The notes under the pieces are model-generated. The model did not search any database, was not told where the DNA came from, and was given only the letters and a program-made list of their open reading frames with translations. Position numbers and translations under genes: made by a program. Below are positions 9,267 through 17,389 of a stretch of DNA of 64,000 nt, piece after piece. The DNA is from Streptomyces sp. 1331.2. Its GTDB lineage: Bacteria > Actinomycetota > Actinomycetes > Streptomycetales > Streptomycetaceae. Positions within the stretch are counted from its first letter, which is position 1; every line of letters starts with the position of its first letter. The DNA lies in NCBI RefSeq assembly GCF_900199205.1, contig NZ_OBMJ01000001.1, forward strand, positions 6,069,001 through 6,133,000, read 5' to 3'.

Positions 9267-9555
9267 CACCCCGACTTCCGGCGCAGGCTTCGCCCGCTCC
9301 GGACCGCCATGCTGCTGCCTTCAGCCGCTCCGGGTACCTGAGCACCACCAGAAGTCGGCCGATCCGACCTCCTACGCAGCCAGGGCCTGCCGACGTCTCC
9401 CGGCCACCGGCCCCGCCCGCCGCCATCACGTCCGCAGAAGCCGCCCACCCCGACTTCTGGTGCAGGCCCAGCCCGCTCCGGGTCGCCATGCTGCTGTCTT
9501 CGGCTCCCCCCAGGGAGTCCGGGCACCACCAGAAGTCGGCCGATCCGACCTCCTG
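9267..9555. repeat. Pair of ~110-bp imperfect direct repeats carrying hairpins, between converging genes
   Basis: Copy 1 is 9267-9374 and copy 2 is 9446-9555. They share a similar left part, and an identical 32-nt right end (9342-9373 and 9523-9554). In copy 2 the ends form a perfect 13-bp inverted repeat (CCGACTTCTGGTG at 9450-9462 with its complement at 9527-9539); copy 1 keeps 8 bp of it. Each right end also contains a short GTCGG/CCGAC hairpin closely related to the terminator at 5587-5621. The 312-bp gap 9253-9564 holds nothing else that I recognise, so these may terminate both neighbouring genes. Confidence 0.75.
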
Positions 9556-9564
9556 CTCCGCAGC

Positions 9565-11547
9565 TCAGCCCGCGGCTGCCGTGGGCGGGGCCGGGGCGGC
9601 GGCGGGCGGCGGGGTGAGGCCGCCGGAGGCTCCTGCGCCTGCGCCGGGCCAGGACTCGTCGAGGGTGCCGTCGGCGCGGACGGTGTAGCGGGTGGAGGTG
9701 ACCGCGCCGGTGGCGGCCACGCGCTCCTCACGGACGACCGTGCTGCCGTCGAGCCGCCAGGCGGCCGTCGCCTGCGGGTCGGCCGCCGAGGTGCGGGAGG
9801 TGGTGGCGACCGGGGTGTCCCCGGCGAAGGTGTAGAGCTGGACGAGGTCGACCGGCGCCGACCCCTCTGCTCGCCGCAGGACGACGACTGCGGCCGGCAG
9901 GCTCTTGTACCGGGCCGGCAGCACCGCGCTGAGCGCGACCTGGGGCCCGGCTCCGACGGAGTGTCCGTCCTTCAGCGCGATGGCGGGCCCGCCCGCCCCG
10001 TCGGGGTAGCTGCGGTTCGGCCAGTCGACCGCCGGCACCGGACCCTGCGGTGGCGTCAACGCGCCGTCCGCAGCCGCGCCGCTGCGCGCCGCAACGGGGA
10101 GCGGCGTGGCCGAGGGCTGAGGGACCGGGGGCTGAGGGACCGAGGGCGGCGGGGCGACGTCCACCGAGGTCCCCGGCACCGCCTGCTCGCCGCCACCGCC
10201 CGTCCCGGCCTTCGCGCTCGCGACCGTCCCGGCCGGCGGCCGCAGCCCCTGGTCGCTCCGGTTCTCGCACCCCTGCGCCGCCGCGATGGCCAGCGCCACC
10301 CCGATCGTCACCGTGACGAAGACCACCAGCCGCTGGCGCAGCAGCCGCTGCCGCGCGCTGCCGGGCCGCCCGCCGGGGGCGGGGGTGTGCTGGCGCTCCC
10401 GGGGCCGGGCCCGGTCGCGGGTGCCGGGGCGCGCGGAGGGCGGCGTCTGCGGTCGGTCCGGACGGTCCGTCCGCAGCGGACGGGTCACCGGCGTCGGCTC
10501 GGGCCGGGGGAGCGGTGCGCCCATTCCCTGGGGACGCCGTCCCGCGCCGCCGGACGCCTGCGCCCCCGGTCGACCGGCCGCCGCCCGGGCTCGCGCCGAG
10601 GCGGGCGGCTCGGGCGAGCGTCCGGGCGCCGGAACGTTCTGGCGGGCACCGTCCTGGGGGGCGGGCGCGACCGCCCCGCGGCCCGGACGCGCCGTTCGCG
10701 TCGCGCCGCCGACAGCCCCCGCCGCCGCCCCGCGCGCCGCCAGCTCGCTGAGCCGCTCGTGCAGGGCTGCTGCCCCGGGCCGTTCGGCGGGCTCCTTGGC
10801 CAGGCAGGCCCGGATCAGCGGCGCCAGCTGCGGCGGTACTGCCGACAGGTCGGGCTCCTCGTGGACGACCCGGTACAGCATCACCTCGGAGGAGGCCCCG
10901 GATCCGAACGGGGTGTCCCCGGTGAGGGCGTACGCGAGCGTGGCGCCGAAGGCGAAGACGTCGGTGGCGGGCGTGACGGCGGCCCCGCGCACCTGCTCGG
11001 GTGCGAGGAAGCCGGGGGAGCCGACGGCCGTTCCGACGTGGGTGAGGGTGCTGGCGCCGCGCGACCACGCGATGCCGAAGTCGATGATCCGCGGGCCGCG
11101 GGGGGAGAGCAGGATGTTGGACGGCTTGAGGTCCCGGTGGACGACGCCCGCCTCGTGCACCTTGACCAGCCCGTCGGCGAGAGCGGCCCCGATCCGGGCG
11201 GCCTCGGGCCAGCTCAGCGGCCCTTCGTCGCCGACCTGCTTGTAGAGCGAGGGCCCGGGCACGTAGGCGGTGGCCAGCCAGGGCCGGTCGGCCTCGATGT
11301 CCGAGCCGACGACGCGGGCGGTGCAGCCGCCCCGGATCCGGGAGGCGGCGGCGATCTCGCGGGCGAAGCGGGTGCGGAACTCCAGGTCCTCGGCGAGTTC
11401 GGCGCGGATCAGCTTGAGGGCGACGCGCTGCCCGCGGCGGTCGGAGCCGAGGTACACCACGCCCATGCCGCCGGCGCCCAGTCTCCGGTGCAGGCGGTAC
11501 GGCCCGACGATGCGGGGGTCCTCACGCCTCAGCCGCATCATCGCCAT
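9565..11547 (-). CDS. Hanks-type (PknB-like) membrane serine/threonine protein kinase
   Basis: 660 residues. The kinase domain spans ~16-270: glycine loop GAGGMG, ATP-binding K45, alpha-C E64, catalytic HRDLKPSN (137-144), DFG 156-158, and APE (APEQ) near 182. All catalytic residues are present. A Pro/Arg/Ala-rich linker runs ~280-405, a single membrane segment ~406-424, and an extracytoplasmic domain of about 235 residues follows, without PASTA repeats. The outside ligand is unknown. The start is ATG 11547; other in-frame ATGs follow within four codons. Divergent from a small membrane protein gene. Confidence 0.92.
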   Translation of the reverse strand: MAMMRLRREDPRIVGPYRLHRRLGAGGMGVVYLGSDRRGQRVALKLIRAELAEDLEFRTRFAREIAAASRIRGGCTARVVGSDIEADRPWLATAYVPGPSLYKQVGDEGPLSWPEAARIGAALADGLVKVHEAGVVHRDLKPSNILLSPRGPRIIDFGIAWSRGASTLTHVGTAVGSPGFLAPEQVRGAAVTPATDVFAFGATLAYALTGDTPFGSGASSEVMLYRVVHEEPDLSAVPPQLAPLIRACLAKEPAERPGAAALHERLSELAARGAAAGAVGGATRTARPGRGAVAPAPQDGARQNVPAPGRSPEPPASARARAAAGRPGAQASGGAGRRPQGMGAPLPRPEPTPVTRPLRTDRPDRPQTPPSARPGTRDRARPRERQHTPAPGGRPGSARQRLLRQRLVVFVTVTIGVALAIAAAQGCENRSDQGLRPPAGTVASAKAGTGGGGEQAVPGTSVDVAPPPSVPQPPVPQPSATPLPVAARSGAAADGALTPPQGPVPAVDWPNRSYPDGAGGPAIALKDGHSVGAGPQVALSAVLPARYKSLPAAVVVLRRAEGSAPVDLVQLYTFAGDTPVATTSRTSAADPQATAAWRLDGSTVVREERVAATGAVTSTRYTVRADGTLDESWPGAGAGASGGLTPPPAAAPAPPTAAAG

Positions 11548-11953
11548 GTTCCGTCCCCGTCAGCCTGTGGGTGAGGCCCCGTCGGTTGGGCCGTCGTCAG
11601 TTCCTGTCTGGCACAGCTTACGGACTGCCCGCTGCGGTGTGCTGATACGCAACACCTCAAGCCGCCGTGGGATTGTCTGATCTTGCGTTGACCCGCAGGT
11701 CAGAGGGGTGTCGGATCGCCTCTCGGGGTTACCCCTCAGGGTTCCCCCGGGGGTCGGGTCAACCCTCCCTCCCCCTGCGGTAGTAGTCCCCGCGTCCGGG
11801 CGTCATCCTCCGGGACGTCCGAGGAACAGTACGACGGCATGACGTCCGGAGGACCCCCTGGCCAATAGCGTTGTGTCCAGCGGTGGACGGGGAGCTCGTC
11901 CCCCGAGGTAAGCCGTCCACCGCGCCAGACTCGACCGGATCAGGAGTAAGGGC
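11548..11953. other. Intergenic region between kinase and small membrane protein genes, with inverted repeat
   Basis: No gene is supported in these 406 bp, which must hold the divergent promoters. An inverted repeat with arms 11806-11819 and 11841-11853 (TCCTCCGG and ACGTC blocks, one extra base in the left arm) lies 100-150 bp in front of the plus-strand gene and could be an operator or a leader hairpin. A TTGACC at 11692-11697 resembles a -35, but I find no good matching -10. Confidence 0.45.
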
Positions 11954-12154
11954 ATGGCACCGCAGATCACGGGAACGTCCCGCCGTCGGCCGTCCTCCCT
12001 CCAGTCCCGGTCCACCACCGAGCAGCCCACCCGGCACCCCGCGGTGGCGCTGGCCATGGCCCTGCCGTGCGCGGTGCTCCTGGTGCTCCTCTTCGGAGGA
12101 TGGGAGCAGATGGCGAACCAGGCCCAGGCCGTCGCGGACATGATCAGCCGCTGA
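11954..12154 (+). CDS. Small single-pass membrane protein, function unknown
   Basis: 66 residues. A charged, Arg/Ser-rich N-terminus (~1-27) is followed by one hydrophobic segment (~29-50, PAVALAMALPCAVLLVLLF), then a short polar tail. ATG 11954 has AGGAG at 11942-11946 with good spacing, which is the main support for a real gene of this size. I do not recognise a family. A 13-bp inverted repeat about 155 bp downstream may end its transcript. Confidence 0.6.
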   Translation: MAPQITGTSRRRPSSLQSRSTTEQPTRHPAVALAMALPCAVLLVLLFGGWEQMANQAQAVADMISR

Positions 12155-12309
12155 CGAGGAGCTGCAGAAGGACGCCGTCCCTCCGGGGCGGCCACAGAAC
12201 GGGCACCGGTCCCCTGGGGACGGGGAGCGGTGCCGCCGGGGAGGCCGCGGCCGCGATGACACGCGGACGGGCGAGAGCGGTACGCAGAGCGCCCCGGCAG
12301 GCGGAGATG

Positions 12310-12345
12310 CCGCGTACGGACGTCGGTGAGGGCGTCCGTACGCGG
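12310..12345. terminator. Possible terminator hairpin downstream of the small membrane protein gene
   Basis: Perfect 13-bp arms CCGCGTACGGACG (12310-12322) and its complement (12333-12345) with a 10-nt loop. No U-tract follows on the plus strand. The 292 bp between the small gene and the tRNA array contain this and the next hairpin but no gene I can support. Confidence 0.45.
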
Positions 12346-12394
12346 CTCTTCCACGTCTACGTCCGTACGTCCGGCACCTGTACGAGAAGCCGAC

Positions 12395-12439
12395 GCAAAA
12401 GGGCCGGGGCCGTGATCCCGACGGATCACGGCCCCGGCC
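12395..12439 (-). terminator. Intrinsic terminator of the minus-strand tRNA array
   Basis: Perfect 17-bp arms at 12402-12418 and 12423-12439 with a 4-nt loop. Read on the minus strand the hairpin is followed at once by CTTTTG (12395-12401 on the plus strand is acgcaaa-like), a rare classical U-tract in such GC-rich DNA. It lies 7 bp past the last tRNA-Val. Confidence 0.85.
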
Positions 12440-12446
12440 GTTACTG

Positions 12447-12518
<72 letters not shown>

Positions 12519-12559
12519 CTGGTGAGGCGGTCCTGCAGCAGGCCCCGGAGGGCCCGACG

Positions 12560-12631
<72 letters not shown>

Positions 12632-12672
12632 CTGGTGAGGCGGTCCTGCAGCAGATCCCGGAGGATCCGACG

Positions 12673-12744
<72 letters not shown>

Positions 12745-12788
12745 CTGGTGAGGCAGTCTTGCAGCAGGCCTCGAAGGGCCCGTTACTG

Positions 12789-12860
<72 letters not shown>

Positions 12861-12894
12861 GGGGAGGTCTCCCGGACGAACCGGGTGAGCCTCT

Positions 12895-12968
12895 TGGAGG
12901 TGGAGACGGGATTTGAACCCGTGTACACGGCTTTGCAGGCCGTTGCCTCGCCTCTCGGCCACTCCACC
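12895..12968 (-). tRNA. tRNA-Cys(GCA)
   Basis: Acceptor stem GGTGGAG/CTCCACC, anticodon stem ACGGC/GCCGT with loop CTGCAAA, so the anticodon is GCA. The discriminator is U, as expected for cysteine tRNA. Unlike its neighbours, CCA is encoded (12895-12897 on the complement). It lies between tRNA-Gly and the first tRNA-Val. Confidence 0.95.
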
Positions 12969-13008
12969 AGGCAACACATGAAGAACGATCTTACACTGTT
13001 CTCCATCG

Positions 13009-13081
13009 AGCGGACGACGAGATTCGAACTCGCGACCCTCACCTTGGCAAGGTGATGCTCTACCAACTGAGCCACGTCCGC
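13009..13081 (-). tRNA. tRNA-Gly(GCC)
   Basis: Acceptor stem GCGGACG/CGTCCGC, anticodon stem TCACC/GGTGA with loop TTGCCAA, so the anticodon is GCC, reading GGC/GGU. Discriminator U, no encoded CCA. This is the first gene of the minus-strand array tRNA-Gly, tRNA-Cys, 4 x tRNA-Val. Confidence 0.95.
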
Positions 13082-13431
13082 CTGTCTCCCGGGGTCTTCG
13101 CCGTTTTTCCCGGCTGCGCTCCCTGGCGACGTGTTGAACTCTAGCGGATTCCCGGGCCAGCTAAAAATCCGTTCCCGCAGCGTGCCGAGGGGGTGCCCGT
13201 CGCGTGCCGTTCCGTCAGCCCTCCCGGGCGGTCACCGGCTGCCACCTGCGGCGCTCCCGGACGATCATCCGCAGGCCCCCCGGCGCACACCCGGGCGACG
13301 TCCGGAACTGCTCACGCCCCGCGCCCGCACCCGGTCGCGCGAGTCGGCGCGCGAGGCGGCGCCCGAGCCGGGTCCGCGCCCCCGACCTACACTTCAGGCA
13401 CCGCCGCCCAGCACCACCGCGCAGGAGAACC
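13082..13431. other. Divergent control region between tRNA array and pabB
   Basis: No gene is supported here. On the minus strand a TAGAGT hexamer (13138-13143) is a plausible -10 for the tRNA array, roughly 50 bp before tRNA-Gly; the matching -35 is poor. On the plus strand AGGAG at 13423-13427 serves the pabB GTG. I see nothing else distinct. Confidence 0.4.
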
Positions 13432-14493
13432 GTGTCCGGCCACCCCGACCCCAGAACCCCGCTCGCCCGTTTCGGCGGCCGCCTGGCCACCGGACTGCGC
13501 GACGTCACCTCGGACCCGGCCGCCCTCGACTCCTCCGGCCACTGGGCCGTCGCCTACGACTTCGAGGGCCGACTGACCTGCGCCCGCTTCGACGAGGTCC
13601 GCCCCGCCCCCGCCCCGCCCTCCGGCGCCGGCTGGCGCGGCCCGGACGCCGGCAGCTGGCACAGCTCCATGGACCGCACCGCCTACACCGCGGGCGTGCG
13701 CCGCATCCGCGAGTACATAGCCACCGGTGAGGTCTACCAGGCCAACCTCTGCCGCGTCCTGTCCGCGCCGCTGCCCGACCCGGCCCTGAGCGACATCGAC
13801 GCCCTCACCGGCCTCCTCGCCCACGGCAATCCCGCCCCGTACGCCGGCACCATCCGCCTGCCCGCCCACGGCGTCGAGATCGCCACCGCCTCACCCGAGC
13901 TCTACCTGCGCCGCACCGGCCGCACCGTCTCCTCCGGACCGATCAAGGGCACCGGCCGCACCGAGCACGACCTCCTCGACAAGGACCACGCCGAGAACGT
14001 GATGATCGTGGACCTCGTCCGCAACGACCTCGGCCGGGTCTGCGAGACCGGCAGCGTCACCGTCCCCGACCTCTGCGCCGTCGAGAAGCACCCCGGCCTG
14101 GTCCACCTGGTCTCCACCGTCGAGGGCACCCTGCGCGAGGACGCCGGCTGGCCCGAACTCCTCGCCGCCACCTTCCCGCCCGGCTCCGTCACCGGCGCCC
14201 CCAAGTCCAGCGCCCTGCGGATCATCGAGGCCCTGGAGACCGCCCCGCGCGGCCCCTACTGCGGCGCCGTCGGCTGGGTCGACGCCGACCGCGGCGAGGC
14301 CGAACTCGCCGTCGGCATCCGCACCTTCTGGCTCGACCGGACGGACCCCGGTGCGCCCGTCCTGCGCTTCGGGACCGGCGCCGGCATCACCTGGGGCTCC
14401 GACCCCGAACGCGAGTGGGCGGAAACCGAACTGAAGGCCGCCCGCCTGGTCGCGATAGCGTCGGGCAGCGAACCCGACCCGACCGGGTCGTGA
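13432..14493 (+). CDS. pabB: Aminodeoxychorismate synthase component I (chorismate-binding enzyme)
   Basis: 353 residues from GTG 13432, with AGGAG five bases upstream; in-frame codons before it lack a ribosome binding site. The chorismate-binding fold shows VYQANLCRVL, SSGPIKGT, DLVRNDLGRV and the GSVTGAPK signature. These match PabB/TrpE/isochorismate synthases. The directly following pabC argues for p-aminobenzoate synthesis: amination of chorismate to aminodeoxychorismate with a PabA glutaminase that is not in this window. It is short, lacking most of the N-terminal domain found in TrpE. It could be called anthranilate synthase I by similarity alone; the context makes PabB more likely. 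Confidence 0.88.
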   Translation: MSGHPDPRTPLARFGGRLATGLRDVTSDPAALDSSGHWAVAYDFEGRLTCARFDEVRPAPAPPSGAGWRGPDAGSWHSSMDRTAYTAGVRRIREYIATGEVYQANLCRVLSAPLPDPALSDIDALTGLLAHGNPAPYAGTIRLPAHGVEIATASPELYLRRTGRTVSSGPIKGTGRTEHDLLDKDHAENVMIVDLVRNDLGRVCETGSVTVPDLCAVEKHPGLVHLVSTVEGTLREDAGWPELLAATFPPGSVTGAPKSSALRIIEALETAPRGPYCGAVGWVDADRGEAELAVGIRTFWLDRTDPGAPVLRFGTGAGITWGSDPEREWAETELKAARLVAIASGSEPDPTGS

Positions 14494-14519
14494 GCCCCAC
14501 CGCTGAGGAGCAGCCCCCG

Positions 14520-15350
14520 ATGCACAAGCGCACCACGAGCTGGGTCAACGGCACTCTCGTCGACTCCGCCGACGCCGCCGTCTCGGTCCTCGACCACGGC
14601 CTCACCACCGGCGACGGCGTCTTCGAGACCATGAAGGCCGTCGACGGCGAGGCCTTCGCGGTCACCCGCCACCTCGACCGGCTCACCCGCTCCGCCCGCG
14701 GCCTCGGCCTGCCCGACCCCGACCACGACCTGGTCCGCGAGGCCTGCGCCCAGGTCCTCGCCGCCAACCCCGAGCCGCTCGGGCGCCTGCGGGTCACCTA
14801 CACCGGCGGCAACGCCCCGCTCGGCTCCGAGCGCGGCACCGACGGCCCCACCCTGGTCGTCGCCCTCGGCGCCCTCAATCGCCGACCGGACGAGACCGCC
14901 GCCGCCGTCGTCCCCTGGCGCCGCAACGAGCACAGCGCCGTCGCCGGCCTCAAGACCACCTCGTACGCCGAGAACGTCGTCGCCCTGGCCGCTGCCCACC
15001 GCGTCGGCGCCTCCGAGGCCCTGTTCGCCAACACCGCCGGCCGGCTCTGCGAGGGCACCGGCTCCAACGTCTTCGTGGTCATCGACGGCCGTCTGCTCAC
15101 CCCCACCCTCGGCTCCGGCTGCCTGGCCGGCATCACCCGGCAGCTCGTCATCGACTGGTGCGACGCCGAGGAGGCCGACCTCCCGCTCGACGTCCTCCAG
15201 GACGCCGAGGAGATCTTCCTGACCTCCACCACCCGCGACGTCCAGGCCGTCACCCGCGTCGACGACCGCGAACTGCCCGGCATCGGCCCCGTCACCGCCA
15301 AGGCCATGGCCGTCTTCACCGAGCGCAGCGGCGACGACCTCGACCCCTGA
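14520..15350 (+). CDS. pabC: Aminodeoxychorismate lyase (class IV PLP aminotransferase fold)
   Basis: 276 residues. Class IV aminotransferase features: WVNGTLV start, HGLTTGDGVFETMK, Lys in GLKTTSYAENVVAL as the probable PLP Schiff base, and GTGSNVF plus TSTTRDVQ phosphate-cup motifs. It would release pyruvate from aminodeoxychorismate to give p-aminobenzoate. ATG 14520 has GAGGAG at 14504-14509; a GTG at 14490 that overlaps the pabB stop is an alternative start and would make the two genes translationally coupled. Branched-chain aminotransferase-like activity cannot be excluded from sequence alone. Confidence 0.87.
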   Translation: MHKRTTSWVNGTLVDSADAAVSVLDHGLTTGDGVFETMKAVDGEAFAVTRHLDRLTRSARGLGLPDPDHDLVREACAQVLAANPEPLGRLRVTYTGGNAPLGSERGTDGPTLVVALGALNRRPDETAAAVVPWRRNEHSAVAGLKTTSYAENVVALAAAHRVGASEALFANTAGRLCEGTGSNVFVVIDGRLLTPTLGSGCLAGITRQLVIDWCDAEEADLPLDVLQDAEEIFLTSTTRDVQAVTRVDDRELPGIGPVTAKAMAVFTERSGDDLDP

Positions 15351-15430
15351 TCCGCACGCCCCGGGAGGCCGGACCGGCCGCGTGGGCATGCCCGTGGATA
15401 ACCTCCCCGGCAGGGGGAAAGGACCACCGC

Positions 15431-16279
15431 ATGACCACCACGCTGCGCCCCGAGGGCCCGGAGACACCCACCGCGGCCGGCGGCCGCACCAGACGCTGGC
15501 GGATCCTGTCCAACGGCCACCCGGTCGGTGCGCTGCGCACCACCGCCGATCCGTTGGGTAGTCAACTCGGGGGAAAAATATCCGAGTTGGAGGTCACCGA
15601 GGGGCGCGGTCGGGGGCGCGGCACCTTCGGCGGGCTGGCCGCCGAGGAGGTGCTGCGCACCTGGGGCTGCACCCGGGTCGACGTCAACATCCCCGAGTCG
15701 GCACCGACGGCCCGCGCACTCGCCGTGACCCTCGGCTACGTCGAGCGGGCCCTGATCATGTCCAAGCAGCTGGTCGCCGCCCCCGGCCTCCCCGCCGGGG
15801 TGGGCGTGCGCCCCTTCGACCGGCCGGCCGAGCTCCAGGCCTGGCTCCACCGCTCCACCGAGCGGTACGTCCGCTGGCTGGTGAACTCCGGCCTCACCGA
15901 GGAGCAGGCCCGCGCCCGCGCGGCCGGCGGACCGGAGAACCTCCTGCCGCTGGGCGCGGACACCCCCGGCGTGGTCCTCGGCCACCTTTTCGGCGCCGAT
16001 GCGGCCGAGGGGTCGTACGGTTCGCTCTGGGTGCAGCTGCGCGTGCGCGACCTGCCGAACGGTGAACCGCTCGCCTGGGTGATGATGGTCGAGGTGCCCC
16101 CGGCCCGCCGGGGCCAGGGGCACGGACGCACCCTGATGCTGCTCGCCGAACGCGAGTGCCTGGCCGTCGGCGTGCGCAACGTCGGCCTCAACGTCTTTCC
16201 CGGCAATCAGAACGCCATCCGGCTCTACACCTCGCTCGGCTACCGGGTCACCGAGCGCGTCTACGGCAAGCAGCTGTGA
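15431..16279 (+). CDS. Two-domain GNAT-family acetyltransferase
   Basis: 282 residues from ATG 15431 with GAAAGGA just upstream. The C-terminal domain (~150-280) carries the acetyl-CoA loop VPPARRGQGHGRTLM and the end motif NQNAIRLYTSLGY. The N-terminal half (~35-115) looks like a second, degenerate GNAT domain (GRGRGTFGGLAAEEVL). The substrate is unknown. It follows pabC in the same direction after 80 bp and converges on the DsbA-like gene, with only 12 bp between stops. Confidence 0.85.
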   Translation: MTTTLRPEGPETPTAAGGRTRRWRILSNGHPVGALRTTADPLGSQLGGKISELEVTEGRGRGRGTFGGLAAEEVLRTWGCTRVDVNIPESAPTARALAVTLGYVERALIMSKQLVAAPGLPAGVGVRPFDRPAELQAWLHRSTERYVRWLVNSGLTEEQARARAAGGPENLLPLGADTPGVVLGHLFGADAAEGSYGSLWVQLRVRDLPNGEPLAWVMMVEVPPARRGQGHGRTLMLLAERECLAVGVRNVGLNVFPGNQNAIRLYTSLGYRVTERVYGKQL

Positions 16280-16291
16280 CCTGACATGACG

Positions 16292-16792
16292 TCAGGAAGC
16301 CTTCGCCGCCTCGATGACGGCCACGATCGCGTCCCTCAGCCCGTCCTGGCTCTGCCCGCCGTCGAACCGCTTGCCGCCGATCACGTACGTCGGCGTGCCG
16401 CTGACCCCGATCGCCTTCCCCTCGGCCTGGTCGGCGTCCACGGTCAGCATGTGCCGGCCGTCGATCAGCGCGGTGTCGACCTCCTCGACGTCCGCCCCGA
16501 CCTCGCGGGCGACGTCCAGCAGCACCTGCTGCCCGCGCGCGTCCAGCTCCTCGACCCGGGCCAGCAGGGCTTCCACGAACGGCCAGCCCAGCCCCTGGGC
16601 GAACGCCTCCTCGGCCGCCTCGGCGGCGGCGTAGGCGTGCTTGTGCTTCTCCAGCGGGAAGTGCCGCAGCTCCACGGGCAGTGCGTCGCCGTACTGCGCA
16701 CGCAGCGCCCGTACGTCGTCCAGCGCGGTGCGGCAGTCCGGGCACTGGAGGTCGCACCAGAACTCAAGGCGGGGGAGGGAACCATCGATCAT
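16292..16792 (-). CDS. DsbA-family thioredoxin-fold oxidoreductase
   Basis: 166 residues. The thioredoxin-fold active site is C17-P-D-C20, with another Cys at 13. The cis-Pro region is VSGTPTYVIGG, and the helical insertion lies between, as in FrnE/DsbA-type proteins. No signal peptide or membrane segment is visible, so it is probably cytoplasmic. It should catalyse dithiol-disulfide exchange; the target is unknown. A 6-bp inverted repeat (16280-16296) lies at its 3' end where it meets the GNAT gene. Confidence 0.88.
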   Translation of the reverse strand: MIDGSLPRLEFWCDLQCPDCRTALDDVRALRAQYGDALPVELRHFPLEKHKHAYAAAEAAEEAFAQGLGWPFVEALLARVEELDARGQQVLLDVAREVGADVEEVDTALIDGRHMLTVDADQAEGKAIGVSGTPTYVIGGKRFDGGQSQDGLRDAIVAVIEAAKAS

Positions 16793-16867
16793 TCCCCCAG
16801 TGTTCCACCTGTGGGCGTCCGCTCCGGCCGGCGGTGCGCCCGCGGGCGGACCGACAGGGAGGCACCG

Positions 16868-16909
16868 ATGACCAGGAAGACCGGACGCGAAGGGGTGGCC
16901 TCGTGCTGA
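16868..16909 (+). CDS. Possible 13-codon upstream ORF (leader peptide) coupled to the next gene
   Basis: ATG 16868 is preceded by GGGAGG (16857-16862) at 5 nt, one of the best ribosome binding sites in this area. It encodes MTRKTGREGVASC and stops at TGA 16907-16909, overlapping the GTG start (16903) of the next gene. The arrangement suggests translational coupling. It could instead be chance; the next gene also has its own AGGGG. Confidence 0.4.
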   Translation: MTRKTGREGVASC

Positions 16910-17370
16910 GTGCGACGATCAGCTTCATCCTCACGGCGGGCGGGGTGGCCGTCGCGGGCCTGCGGGCCTACCGGCGGCGCTTCCTCTCGGCGACCCGCTG
17001 GTTCGCGGTGGCCCTGCTGCCTGCCGGGCTCTACCTGACCGGCCTGTTCCCGCTGGCGAGCACGATCGGCCGGGCGTTCACCGACTGGGCGGCGAAGCTG
17101 GTCCTCGACCCCCCGGTGTGGTCCGGCATCGTGCTGCTGGGCGTCTCCGCGCTCCTGCTGGTCACCACCCGCTGGGTGGGCCGCCGCGGCACCGCGCCGG
17201 AGAGCGCGCCCGAGCGCCCCGCGGCCGCCGGCCCGGCACCCGATCGCCCCGCACTGGCGCCGAAGCCCCAGGCGCCCAAGGCGGCCGGGAAGCAGGCCGG
17301 AGACAAGCGGAACGACGGCCTCGGCGACTTCGCCGACATCGAGGAGATCCTCCGCAAGCGCGGGATCTGA
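16903..17370 (+). CDS. Small multi-pass membrane protein, function unknown
   Basis: 155 residues from GTG 16903 (AGGGG at 16891-16895). Three hydrophobic segments at about 2-21, 32-52 and 68-87 are followed by an Ala/Pro/Lys-rich cytoplasmic-type tail ending in DFADIEEILRKRGI. I do not recognise a characterised family. Its first codons overlap a 13-codon ORF. It converges on the CGNR gene, 19 bp apart. Confidence 0.75.
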   Translation: MLSATISFILTAGGVAVAGLRAYRRRFLSATRWFAVALLPAGLYLTGLFPLASTIGRAFTDWAAKLVLDPPVWSGIVLLGVSALLLVTTRWVGRRGTAPESAPERPAAAGPAPDRPALAPKPQAPKAAGKQAGDKRNDGLGDFADIEEILRKRGI

Positions 17371-17389
17371 GCGCGCGGCCGGCCGGCCC

